Shown here: positions 22,871-32,647 of the stretch, piece after piece
Numbering within the stretch: the stretch's first letter is position 1
Layout of the letters: the number at the start of each line of letters is the position of its first letter
DNA from: Adiantum capillus-veneris
Lineage: Eukaryota > Streptophyta > Polypodiopsida > Polypodiales > Pteridaceae
Assembly: GCA_014529385.2 (NCBI GenBank)
Contig: CM043942.1
Coordinates: forward strand, 112,684,141-112,748,140
Length of the DNA: 64,000 nucleotides
Direction of reading: 5' to 3'
Position numbers and translations under genes: made by a program
The notes under the pieces: model-generated
What the model was told of the DNA's origin: nothing
Databases searched by the model: none
What the model saw: the letters and a program-made list of their open reading frames with translations, nothing else

Positions 22871-24123
22871 GGTCATTTGTCTATTGTTCCTTATGCTAGC
22901 AGATCACCACTGCGGGACGAACGTCTGCATCATAGCTTTTTGGTACTAACATAATGTCAATACTCAGGGAAGTGACTTGGATGGGGCAGGAAGACTCTTT
23001 GAGATCGCCAATCTCAAGAAGTGAACCTTAACAAGCAAACACACTAACTCATTAAGAAAACCAACACTCAATGATCAAGGAAATATGCCTATGTCCTTTC
23101 TCACAACTCTAGATCATGACGCCATTTTGTCACTAGAACGGACTTGAAATGCAATGAAACTTTAGAAGGAGGTCTAGGACACCTAGGGGCACTATCCTAC
23201 CAAATCTGCTCGCAATCCAACAAGGTACCAAAATCACGATCCATCATGAAAATGGTCATGAAAACTGCAACAAAACTATCCAAAAAGGTTGTCCTATGGT
23301 CTAGGAACAGTCTCCTATGGTCAAAACGACTAAAAACAACGATTTCTCAAATCTACAATTAAGGCTCACAGACACGTAGTCGCAAACCACATCAAAACTG
23401 ACAATGCTTACACTTGACTGAAAGAGCAAAGAGAGAGGAACACAATGCAAATTTTAAAAATGAAAACTGATTACCTAATCATTAGTTGCGATGATTACAA
23501 ATTGGAGCCGCTTCGTAGCTCGACCGTACATGCAGCAGAGCTCTTTCTTTTCTAAAAATAAGCCTCCTTTCACATTAAGGTTATTGATCATTATACCTAG
23601 GGATTTCTAAATGGCCAGTGGACGCCTCACATGGACCTTTACAAATATCATTATAGCATTACAACTCAAGGAATTGATCCACTACTCTGGAATCAGGATT
23701 TACACAGAGTATTGCTACACTAGCTCTGAAAACTAATAGAGTACAAATGTGGTGTTCAGCTACGTGTCCGACTAGTTTGGCGCCCGTTTGATCTGTCCTC
23801 AAATATCTCTCCCTTCCTAAATTTTGTCGTCCCTTGATACGACCTTGTGCAGTCTTGTCATAGGGTTGTCTTCAGCTTTATCTTCAAGGGTCTTTATTGT
23901 GGGAAGTGCGTTGTCATTGATGAAGCTCCCCTTCCTTGAGTGATGCATATCTGTGCCATGTTATTGTGATACGTGATTTGATCTTTGATTTTCGAGGCAA
24001 CTTCTCTTCTTGTTGTGCATTGACGTCTTTGTTGCCAGTCTTGGACACCATGAAGAAGGATTTTAATGTTTTTGAGCTTATAGAACCAATCCTCTTTGTG
24101 GCGTGGACTTTATGATGGATTTG
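22871..24123. other. Unresolved, LTR-like or element-derived
   Basis: Non-coding from 22950 to about 23760. On the minus strand 24126-23760 keeps weak coding character (KSFFMVSKTGNKDVNAQQEE) ending in purine-rich sequence (AGGAAGGGAGAGA) before TGAACACCAC at about 23761, which could be a polypurine tract and 3' LTR start of a minus-strand element. No partner copy was seen. Confidence 0.25.
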
Positions 24124-26424
24124 AGCTTCAACTTTATATTTTGCACAAAAAGGAACTTAGAGCTTGCGGAATCAAGTGACAAGATTTGGTTATAGCATCA
24201 CTAGCGCATTGTCTTAGGGTTATGGGAGCCCTCTCACCATCCACCCTCTTACAATGGTAGCCAAACAATAGCCAATGAATCACAAGCAACAAAACAACAA
24301 CCTTCAATGAAACAAGTCACCTTATGAAGCTGAATGAGTTTGCTAAGCCAAATTGGAGGAGAAGCCTGAGCCTTTGGACATGAATTGCACCCAAAACTAC
24401 CAATTCATTGATATTGGGGTAGATACAACAATGGTAGGAAGAATATCTTCTACTCGCACTCACTCAAACTAGCTCAAGCTTTTCTATGCACCAAGGTGAT
24501 GGTGTATAGAAAGCTTACTCTCTCTTTACAACCAAGATAGAGCTGGCATGTGGTACGCTCAATCTAGTGTGCAATGGTATAGTGATGTGTTTTACAAGGA
24601 GGAATGGGTTCTATTTATAGGTTTTAGAAGCCTTGATTAGGATTAAGCCTAATCAATTTTATTAGGAAAGATCAAGGATTATGAATTTTTATGAATTTCA
24701 AATGAGAATGGGGTCTCTCTTTTCTCTTGAGTCACATGGATGTGGGCTCAAGTAAGAGAATTATTGATGTGGTGAAAGGAGAGAAACTTCCATGGGAGTG
24801 AGTGAATTTGTTTTACTTGTGCGGTCGCCTACTTCATATGTTGATAGTGTGGGTGCATTTTTACAAGAGAAGTTAGTTGTTAGTGGTAATAATCACTAGA
24901 ATTGTTAGTGATACATTTACAATGGGTAGAATGAGTTGATTTGATGAAGGAAGAGGGGTGAATTAAAAGAGAATCATTGATATGGTGAAGCTTTGAAGAA
25001 GCTTGAACTCACCCTTGTGTAGATTGTGGAAAGAATGACCGCTGGTCTTCTTCTTCTTCTTCGCTTCTTTACGCCGCCGCCACGGTTAACCACCACGATG
25101 AAAAGAGATTTGTTGATGAGAAATCCTCAATTTTCAGAAGTTATCATGGTTAAGATGCTGAATTTTAGATATTTTTTAGGAGAGGTAAATGAAATTGTAA
25201 CATAGAAGCAATAGAGAGAGACATGGAGAGGGTGTATGTATGTAGAGGTTCATGAAAGAACTATAGGAATGAGAGAGAAGGGTAATGGTGAAGAGGGTGG
25301 GAGAAGCCATGGAAATTGCAGGTTTGAGTGAGGGAAGGAGAGGGAGGGATGTGTAAGAGTGAGTAGGTGTGTGGAAGGGTGAGAGAAGACTAAGGGCTAC
25401 TTGTGAGAAAAGTGGGCAGACTGGGGTCCACTCAAAAAATCATAGCTCACCGTTGGTAGCTCCAAAAATCATGAAAAAATTTGAGGTGATTATTCAGAGC
25501 GTGGGCTACATTTTCTCGTTTGACCACCGCTCCAAATTAGGAGTGGATATAGGTGCCAAAATTCTCACCAAAAAGCCTGTTTTTATGCCTGCAAAAGTCT
25601 TTTAGTGGACCCCTCCTTTGTTGAATTTGTACAATGCATCCAAGAGTGAGCCCCTCCTTTGTCATATTATAATACAAAGCATCCAAGTTGCCCTTGACCC
25701 ATGCATGGAGGAGGATTATTGGTGAATAAAGAAATATATACATGGTGGGACTAGTGTATGGACTATTCATGGACTTTAGGTCAATGAGCACATGGTGTTA
25801 GAATAATGAGTAAAAATAATAATAAAAATATGGAGGAGTTATGGATATGGAAAGATATTGGAATCATATGATATGGTCCCTCCTTGAATTATTTTGGGTG
25901 AAAGAGGAAAAGTTATGCAAGTAAATAATATAATAAACGTAACCAATGAGTAGAAATCAATTTTTTGTTTTCACGAGGGTGAGGGTGAAAATGTGGGAGT
26001 GATTTGTATAAAGGAAAAATATGAGGTTAGAGTATGTACATATTGGCAAAAAATATAATTATGGTGTAAGAGGATGAAAGAAGGTGTATATAGGTTTAAT
26101 AAAACACACACCTAAGTAAAAATATATAAATAAAATACCAAAATAATTATAAAAAATCTCTATATTTAGGCCATATATACAATGAAATATTTACACACAA
26201 AGAGGCCATAATATACTTTTATTTTTTTATTTTTTTTATTTTTTTGGCTCAACTAGCCCAGTGACTAGCTACCTGAGGGTTTTTAAGAAGATATGGGAAA
26301 AGCCCCCTAACTCACACACGCCTATGTACAGTGAAATGGTAGGGATAGCCATAGCGTTTGGGTGAATTTGGTAGGGTGGAGTAACTTACTATGGCAATTA
26401 TGGAGAGCCGAAAAATGGCTATCA
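24124..26424 (-). mobile_element. Tat element 3' LTR, truncated by 337 bp
   Basis: Near-identical to 32658-34950 in direct orientation; only a few tens of differences are seen by eye. On the minus strand it begins TGATAGCC at 26424, just after the polypurine tract, with TATA (CCTATAAATAGA) near 24612. It should end in GGCCTCA like its partner but stops at 24124, lacking 337 bp including the GA microsatellite. The expected target duplication and host flank are also missing, so a deletion or rearrangement happened here. Confidence 0.9.
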
Positions 26425-26440
26425 CTAGCCCTCCCCCAGG
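26425..26440 (-). promoter_or_regulatory. Tat element polypurine tract
   Basis: Minus strand CCTGGGGGAGGGCTAG immediately before the 3' LTR. Confidence 0.8.
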
Positions 26441-26452
26441 ATGATGGTATAT

Positions 26453-28666
26453 TCATGTACCATCATAGAGCATCTTTTCCAAAGAGAGTGCTTCAGAGTC
26501 TTTGACAAGATCTTCATTGTTTGGCCCCTCAGAATTTTGGTTGGAGTTACACTCATGCTTCATGTAACAATACTTACATGAGACAGCAGCCTTTGGATAG
26601 ATCTTTGGTAGATCCTTTGGTAGAAGGCGACTCAAATAGGGCTTCAAGCGATACCCGTTTACCTTCCTGGAGTGCTCTTTACCATTCAAGTCCATAAGCT
26701 GATAGTAACTAGAATTGAAAGCCTTCTTGACTATGTATGGCCCTTGCCATCTAGTTTCAAACTTGGCATCAAAACGATTTTCAAGTCGATTGTCATACCT
26801 TAGCACAAGCTCTCCTTGCTTGATGCCTTTGTCCTTCAGTTTCTTGTCGTGCGTTTCTTTCACTTGTGTGGCTTTCCTCTTGTAGCACTCGTATGCTGCT
26901 TCTCTTTTCCACTCAAGCTCCACTAACGTAAGAAGTCGATCCATCCATACCTCTTGATCATCTTGTGCTCCTTTGCCATGAAGTCGCATTGTTGGAATGT
27001 TGAGCTCGATAGGCTGCAAAGCCTCTTGACCATAGACCAAGTGAAATGGTGTGAACTCCGTGGCTTCCCTATATGTGGTTCGATATGCCCACAAGGCACC
27101 ATCCATGAAGTCATCCCATAATTTTGTCTTGTTTTGCACCATCTTTCTAATGATTCCTGCAATGACACCATTAGCCTTCTCCACCAAACCATTTGATAGT
27201 GGGTAGTATGGTGTGCTATGACGATGTAGAATGTGAAGCTCTTCACAAACTTCTGTGAGCAAGCCCTTCCTAAACCCTGGACCATTATCAGAAACAATCT
27301 CCAAAGGTGTGCCAAATCTGCAACAAATGTGATTGTACACAAACTTGCTAACTGTCCTCTCATTCACTCTTGCCACACTTTGAGCTTCCACCCACCTAGT
27401 CATATAGTCTACAGCCACTAGAATGTAGAGTTTACCATTTTTTGTCCTAGGCAGAGGACCCATAGCATCAATGCCCCACTTTTCAAAGGGTCCATTTGCA
27501 AGAACTATTTGCCTCGGGCCATGCACCAACCTTCTATTTCCATTTATCTGACAATTGTGACAGCTTTTACACCAATGTTGAACATCCACATGCAAGCTTG
27601 GCCAAACATACCCCGCAAGCAAAATCTTCTTCACAGTTGATTCTTGGGCAAAATGACCACCACATGCCTCTTCATGCAAACCTTTTAGAATGGCTGGAAT
27701 TTCGTCGATAGTTGGTACTCTTCTGCACACTTGATCCTTCCCTTTTTGATAGAGGGAGCCTTCTAGGAAGAGATAGAAACTTTCCTTCTTCATGAGTCTC
27801 CTCTTCTGAGCCTTCGTGAAGTCTTGTGGAAACTCACCCTCCAAAATGTAGCCAATAATGGGAGCCAATGACTCCAATCCTTGGTATCTCGATTGCTTGA
27901 CAGCTGCTGCCACCATGATGACCTGCACTTCTCTCTCAACACATGTAACTACTTGTTGTGCAAGTAAATCGGCATCTTCATTTTGTTTCCTCGGAATATG
28001 ATATAGTTGCACTTCTTCAAACTGATTAAACATCTTACGAATGGCATGAACTTTTTTCCTTAAGCTTTCATTCTTGCATGCCCAAATGCCTAAAATCTGT
28101 TTAACAATGAGAAGTGCATCTCCCTTTACCATGAGACGTTTTATCCCTTGGCCAATGCACATCTTCAAACCATGAAGTAGTGTGTCGTATTCTGCTTCAT
28201 TGTTGCTAGTTGAACCTGGTAGATTGACCTTCTCTTTCATGACCACCTCTCCACTTGGGTTGAGCAACACTAGCTCTCCCCCTGCTTTTCTTGTGGCTCG
28301 ACGAAAAGCTCCTTCAAAGAACAAGGTAAAAGCATTAGGAATACTTTTTGGTGGTGGCAATGGTAGGGTCTTTACTTGAGGCACCTTAATTTCCTTCTCA
28401 TGTACCCTATAAGTGAGAATCCCTACCAATTGTGCACGTACACTATCTTCTACCTTGAAAGAGTATTGGAACTCTTGCAACTCCATAATCCACTTTGAGA
28501 TCCTAGTACTAAGATTCATTTGAGATGACACCCAAGGGAACAAATTTTCTGCAGTGAGAATTACAAAAGGTTTTGGTAGCAGGTAGGATCTAAACTTTCT
28601 CACCGCAAACATGAGAGAAAGCATCATGAGTTCTACTTCTGTGTAGTCTCTCTCCAAAGCATTCAT
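26453..28666 (-). CDS. Tat pol: vestigial RNase H end, archaeal-type RNase H, integrase
   Basis: 737 open codons, in frame with the upstream pro-RT ORF across a single TGA at 28691-28689. Residues 1-90: end of the first RNase H (RDYTEVELMMLSLMFAVRKF). Residues 111-240: a second RNase H with LFFEGA (E118 where D is usual), SNNEAEYDTLL, VKGDALLIVKQ (D183) and NEDADLLA (D233). This dual layout is the Tat hallmark. Integrase: H331, H338, C369, C372; D400, D460 and E496 with D-x35-E spacing; GPY at 642-644 in RWQGPYIVKKAF. All integrase catalytic residues are present. It ends 13 bases before the polypurine tract. No chromodomain. Confidence 0.92.
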   Translation of the reverse strand: MNALERDYTEVELMMLSLMFAVRKFRSYLLPKPFVILTAENLFPWVSSQMNLSTRISKWIMELQEFQYSFKVEDSVRAQLVGILTYRVHEKEIKVPQVKTLPLPPPKSIPNAFTLFFEGAFRRATRKAGGELVLLNPSGEVVMKEKVNLPGSTSNNEAEYDTLLHGLKMCIGQGIKRLMVKGDALLIVKQILGIWACKNESLRKKVHAIRKMFNQFEEVQLYHIPRKQNEDADLLAQQVVTCVEREVQVIMVAAAVKQSRYQGLESLAPIIGYILEGEFPQDFTKAQKRRLMKKESFYLFLEGSLYQKGKDQVCRRVPTIDEIPAILKGLHEEACGGHFAQESTVKKILLAGYVWPSLHVDVQHWCKSCHNCQINGNRRLVHGPRQIVLANGPFEKWGIDAMGPLPRTKNGKLYILVAVDYMTRWVEAQSVARVNERTVSKFVYNHICCRFGTPLEIVSDNGPGFRKGLLTEVCEELHILHRHSTPYYPLSNGLVEKANGVIAGIIRKMVQNKTKLWDDFMDGALWAYRTTYREATEFTPFHLVYGQEALQPIELNIPTMRLHGKGAQDDQEVWMDRLLTLVELEWKREAAYECYKRKATQVKETHDKKLKDKGIKQGELVLRYDNRLENRFDAKFETRWQGPYIVKKAFNSSYYQLMDLNGKEHSRKVNGYRLKPYLSRLLPKDLPKIYPKAAVSCKYCYMKHECNSNQNSEGPNNEDLVKDSEALSLEKMLYDGT

Positions 28667-28690
28667 GACCCTACTAGCAAAGTAGATGGG

Positions 28691-30595
28691 TCACATCCTT
28701 GTACTGTGGGGATCTTGTTGTAGCAACACAGCACCAATTGTTTCCCTTCCAACACTAGAGCTAACAAAGAATTTGTACTCCCAACAAGGAGGCATGAGTG
28801 TTGGTAGCTCTGACAAAATGACTTTAATGTTACAAAAATACTCTTCAAGCTCATCAAACCATGCAAATTCTACTTGTTGTGTCAACTTTTGCAAAGGATG
28901 AAGCAACTCCGAGGCTAAGTGAATGAAGCGTGACATATACTTCACCTTCTGAATGAAAGAGATGACCTCCTTAAGACTCTTCGGTGATGGGAGCTCAATA
29001 AGAGCCTTTGCCTTTGAAGGATCCACCTCAATGCCTTTATAGGAAACCTTGTGACCGAGCAAGATCACTTCATCCTCACCTATGTGGCACTTGTCGGGGT
29101 TGAGTTTACCTCCCATGTCGTAGAGCTTATTTAAACCTTCTTCTACCCTTTGTAGATGCAATGATTTTGAGCTATAAATGCATAAATCATCAATGAACAC
29201 CCTAATTGACTTTCCAAAGAATGCTTGAAACACCATGTTCATGAAACGTTGGAATGTTGCAGGAGCATTTGTTAGACCAAATGGCATGACTCTAAAAGCA
29301 TAACAACCCCAAGGAGTGATAAAGGTTGTTTTCAATTGATCTTCCAATGCGATACCTATTTGAAAGTAGCCTGAGTAGCCATCACACACAGTGTACTTCT
29401 CATGACCAGCTACCTCATTTAGTATCTCATCCTGAAATGGGAGGGGAAAGTGATCTCTTTTTGTTGCCTCATTGAGTGGGCGGTAATCCACACACACCCT
29501 CCACTTTCCGTTTTTCTTAGGAGTGACAACAACGGGAGAGACCCACTCTGAATTATCCACTGGATAAATGAAACCTGCTGCTAGAAGCTTTCTTACCTTC
29601 TTGAGTAAAGCCTGCTCCTTGATGACTCCTAGCCTTTGTAGCTTCTGAGCCTTAGGTGTGGCCTCTGGCTTCAACTCAATTTTGTGTTGAACAGCATCTA
29701 CTCCACGCACATCGGTGTAGTCTTTAGCAAAAAGCCTAGGAAATTTCCTTAGCACACATTTGAACTCCTTTCTTTCATCCTTTGTAAGTGTTGTAGATAG
29801 CATACCTTCTAGCATTCTTTCATCTTCCACTTTTTGGTTCTCTTGGGAACCTACCTCCTCCAAAACTTGACAAGAGGTCTCTTGGTTGGTTGGCTTAAAC
29901 CTTACCCCCATGACTTCGATGGAAGACTCCTCTTCAGTAATGCTGCCGCTACTTTCTTCTTCTGAAGTGTTATCGGTCCAACCTTCTTCCGTCTCACTTT
30001 GAGATGATTCTTCATGGAGCTCCTCTTGGCGTTGCTCCTTCATGTCAAAGACAACCTTCTTATGATTGTCGTTTCTGCAAATTAGCTTTCCACTCTCCCA
30101 ATCCTGCAAAGCTCGCATTTTCATTAGCCATGGTCTCCCTAGGATAAATGGGTAACCATTTCCTTTGGTAGACATGACATAGAAATCCACTGCCTTCTTT
30201 ATGCCAAAGGCCTCCACAAAAACATTTTTACAAATGCCTACACACCTAGCCTTGCTATTGTTTGCCATCTTGACCTTAATTTCAAGTGTCTCATGGATGT
30301 GCATGCCTAGTTTTTGCATGAGTCCCTCTGTCATGATGCAAATTTGTGCACCCCCATCCACTAGACCTTTCCTAACCAATCTCCCTTTTATGTAACAATC
30401 TAGCACAGGTGTAATGTCCTCATTCATTTCAGCTTGTGCAATTTTTACAACAGGCACACTCTCTTTTACCTTTCTCCTAGTGCTAACTGCCCTTGTTAAA
30501 TCCCTCCTAACTTGTGGACATAATGCAAGAAATTGAGGCCATGAGATATCAGGACCCTTACCTCTCATGTCTTCCAACAGGTTGTATGGAGTCAT
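28691..30595 (-). CDS. Tat pol: protease, reverse transcriptase, vestigial RNase H start
   Basis: 634 codons. Protease: KGLVDGGAQICIM (DGG 80-82) and FILGRPWLMKMRALQDW (150-166). An acidic serine-rich linker spans 190-300. RT: EWVSPVVVTPKKNGKWRVCV, YTVCDGYSGYFQ (D405), MPFGLTNAPATFQRFM, VFIDDLCIYS (FIDD 467-470), all catalytic positions kept. The first RNase H reads FFVSSSVGRETIGAVL, with S in place of the catalytic D, as usual for Tat. It ends HSTRM then TGA; the next codons PIYFASRVMNALERDY continue the domain, so this is a nonsense change (CGA to TGA would fit) splitting an otherwise long pol. Confidence 0.92.
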   Translation of the reverse strand: MTPYNLLEDMRGKGPDISWPQFLALCPQVRRDLTRAVSTRRKVKESVPVVKIAQAEMNEDITPVLDCYIKGRLVRKGLVDGGAQICIMTEGLMQKLGMHIHETLEIKVKMANNSKARCVGICKNVFVEAFGIKKAVDFYVMSTKGNGYPFILGRPWLMKMRALQDWESGKLICRNDNHKKVVFDMKEQRQEELHEESSQSETEEGWTDNTSEEESSGSITEEESSIEVMGVRFKPTNQETSCQVLEEVGSQENQKVEDERMLEGMLSTTLTKDERKEFKCVLRKFPRLFAKDYTDVRGVDAVQHKIELKPEATPKAQKLQRLGVIKEQALLKKVRKLLAAGFIYPVDNSEWVSPVVVTPKKNGKWRVCVDYRPLNEATKRDHFPLPFQDEILNEVAGHEKYTVCDGYSGYFQIGIALEDQLKTTFITPWGCYAFRVMPFGLTNAPATFQRFMNMVFQAFFGKSIRVFIDDLCIYSSKSLHLQRVEEGLNKLYDMGGKLNPDKCHIGEDEVILLGHKVSYKGIEVDPSKAKALIELPSPKSLKEVISFIQKVKYMSRFIHLASELLHPLQKLTQQVEFAWFDELEEYFCNIKVILSELPTLMPPCWEYKFFVSSSVGRETIGAVLLQQDPHSTRM

Positions 30596-30616
30596 TCCAT
30601 GTCCAAGAGGAAAGTT

Positions 30617-31003
30617 TTAGAGGTTGATACGACGTCGAGTCCTCTTAGCTTCCTTGGTCTCCTTTGCCTTCTTTTCTCTTCCATGGTCACTTTGTGATGT
30701 AACTCCTTCTTTCTCCTTACCTTTCCCTCGGCCACGCTTAACGCCATTTGCTTCCATGTCAACCTCTCTTGAATTTGTCACCTCTACCACATGCACGTTT
30801 GGGTCTGGCAAAGGTGGAACTCCTTCCACTCCTTGTGGAGGTGGTCTTGCTCCATTTGGCCTTTGTATAAGCCGTGGTTGCTGACTAGTTCCTTCACCTG
30901 CATTCATCACTGGGTAATTCAAGTTAGGTCTCCCTGGCTCCCGACGGGGCCAAGGACAATTATACATCCCATGTCCAGACTCACCGCAATTCCAACATTG
31001 CAA
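30617..31003 (-). CDS. Tat gag: zinc-knuckle portion
   Basis: Begins LQCWNCGESGHGMYNCPWPR, a CX2CX4HX4C knuckle, followed by a P/R/K-rich tail (KRGRGKGKEKEGVTSQSDHG). It is in a different frame from the main gag ORF and overlaps its end, so a one-base shift near 31020 separates them. Downstream a single in-frame TAA (30619-30617) separates it from the protease ORF, with the frame continuing NFPLGHGMTPYNLL. That stop may be natural (gag terminator with readthrough) or a mutation. Confidence 0.8.
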   Translation of the reverse strand: MQCWNCGESGHGMYNCPWPRREPGRPNLNYPVMNAGEGTSQQPRLIQRPNGARPPPQGVEGVPPLPDPNVHVVEVTNSREVDMEANGVKRGRGKGKEKEGVTSQSDHGREKKAKETKEAKRTRRRINL

Positions 31004-31010
31004 GACTCTC

Positions 31011-31784
31011 CTAGGTCGTGGGTCTTGCTTGTCCCTTTGGACCTACAGCTTGTGCAAGGTGAATTGACAAGCTGCTTAAAGATTCATTTAACTTCTCAAT
31101 CACTTCCGCAGTTACCTCAGGAAGCTCCTTAGATGTTGATGCTTGTGACTTACCTTTGGGTCTAAGACCTTCTATTGGAACCTCCCCCCTTAAGCACTTG
31201 AGTTTCCTATATTTCTCAGCAGCCCTAGTTTCAGCTGCATCAAAGGTAGCAGGTGCACCCGCCTCAACCTTTACCTTAAGGTCAGGAAAGAGTCCGGCTA
31301 TGAACCTCTCCTTCTTTAGAAATTCTGCACCATCACCAGGGTTAGCAACATTTCGTATCCATAGAGCCCAAAGATGTAGGAACTCTTGCTTGTACAAGTA
31401 GTAGTCATCTAAGTCTTTTTGTTTATGAGAAACAATGTCTTGCCATAATTTCTGAGTGTTTTGGGGATCAAAGAAGTATTTCTTGAAACGATTCAAAATT
31501 TCCGTGTAATTCCCTTTAACTTCCTGAGGCAAAGAGTCAAACCAAGTGCTAGCATCTTTCCTAAGGACCACCTCAAACATTTCTACACGTTCTTGATCAG
31601 TTACTATACGGCAAGACATCTTGAAATTCGCTAGAAATAATTCTGCATCCTCTCCAGGCTCTCCAAAGAAAAGAGGATATCCAGACATTTGGCATTGGCT
31701 CTCCATTGAATTGATTTTAAAGTGACGCGTTTTTGTTTTTTCTTTCTTTAAAAGATTTACACAATAATATTTTCTAAATTGCAA
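31011..31784 (-). CDS. Tat gag: capsid portion
   Basis: 258 codons; the likely start is the internal Met at 31706 (MESQCQMSGYPLFFGEPGED), because the first 26 residues look like leader. A retrotransposon gag domain is evident: WFDSLPQEVKGNYTEILNRF, YYLYKQEFLHLWALWIRN, FLKKERFIAGLFPDLKVKVE. It ends ARPTT and a stop; the zinc knuckle follows one frame over. It would form the particle that packages the RNA. Confidence 0.85.
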   Translation of the reverse strand: MQFRKYYCVNLLKKEKTKTRHFKINSMESQCQMSGYPLFFGEPGEDAELFLANFKMSCRIVTDQERVEMFEVVLRKDASTWFDSLPQEVKGNYTEILNRFKKYFFDPQNTQKLWQDIVSHKQKDLDDYYLYKQEFLHLWALWIRNVANPGDGAEFLKKERFIAGLFPDLKVKVEAGAPATFDAAETRAAEKYRKLKCLRGEVPIEGLRPKGKSQASTSKELPEVTAEVIEKLNESLSSLSIHLAQAVGPKGQARPTT

Positions 31785-31790
31785 TCTATT

Positions 31791-32009
31791 CTACAACAAA
31801 ATAAAAATATTCACATCAAATGACCTATGATAATCAATAAGAGGTAGAATGACAGGGTTTGGTGACGCGAGAATTTCTCCTACTCTTTGGACACCAAACA
31901 TGAATACCATACGTTGTTGAAAATGGATTTTTCTACTAATTGCAATGTTTACTCTAATGTGTGGAGTGAAATGAAAGGAAAAAACATGTATTCCTTGACC
32001 ATTATCCAT
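31791..32009 (-). CDS. Leader small ORF B (paralogue of leader ORF A)
   Basis: 72 codons between primer site and gag, on the coding strand. Its C-terminal 54 residues align without gaps to the upstream ORF, about half identical by my hand alignment, with many I/V/L exchanges. Shared blocks include EIxASxNPxILPLIxYxxSxDVxIF. Both copies stay open and stop at the same place. Function unknown. A tandem duplication of leader RNA is the minimal reading; conservation at the protein level would suggest a real peptide. Confidence 0.45.
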   Translation of the reverse strand: MDNGQGIHVFSFHFTPHIRVNIAISRKIHFQQRMVFMFGVQRVGEILASPNPVILPLIDYHRSFDVNIFILL

Positions 32010-32030
32010 GGTCTATGCATAACCTAATTC

Positions 32031-32243
32031 TTAAAACAAAACAAAAATATAGACGTCCAAACTAAGGTCGTACCTAATGAGAGGCAAAATAAAAGGATTT
32101 ACTGATGCGTTTATCTCTACCAACCTAAGAGGACCTAAAATTCTATGAATTACTCGCTGAAATTGCAACTTAGTACTAACAGTTATGTGTACCTTTTGCC
32201 TTGCAATGGGAATGAAGGGATCATACAAATTCTCGTGATTCAT
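32031..32243 (-). CDS. Leader small ORF A (paralogue of leader ORF B)
   Basis: 70 codons, starting 78 bases after the LTR. Contains VHITVSTKLQFQRVIHRI and EINASVNPFILPLIRYDLSL. The start is 234 bp upstream of ORF B, giving the repeat period. The nucleotide match between copies is around 60-65 percent by eye, clearest in the second half. Confidence 0.45.
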   Translation of the reverse strand: MNHENLYDPFIPIARQKVHITVSTKLQFQRVIHRILGPLRLVEINASVNPFILPLIRYDLSLDVYIFVLF

Positions 32244-32300
32244 GCAAGCTACTTGATTATGCTAAAGGTTGAGCCTTCACAAAACATACACAAGCCTGTC

Positions 32301-32318
32301 CTCAGTGGGGGCACCAAA
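32301..32318 (-). promoter_or_regulatory. Tat primer binding site
   Basis: Minus strand TTGGTGCCCCCACTGAGG, two to three bases after the LTR end. The same site (TTGGTACCCCCACTGAGG) follows the 5' LTR of the TR-GAG element at 58010. I could not assign the tRNA. Confidence 0.75.
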
Positions 32319-32320
32319 AT

Positions 32321-32579
32321 TGAGGCCGTCCGGGGCAGGCAACAAGAAGAGCAACCTCTAGACACCCTTCAAGGCTCCCGTGTTGCTCAATGGGGCTGGG
32401 GCACAACACAACACAAACCAAAACAACAAACCCACAGCCAAATCCCAACTACACAAGGGGCACCACCTAGTTTAAGAGCGAACTAGGACGCAAAAGAGGA
32501 GAATCGTTAGAGCAACCCACAAACAAACAAGGAATTTACACTAACCCTAACACCAATTGAAAACTCTCACACACTAAAC

Positions 32580-32647
<68 letters not shown>

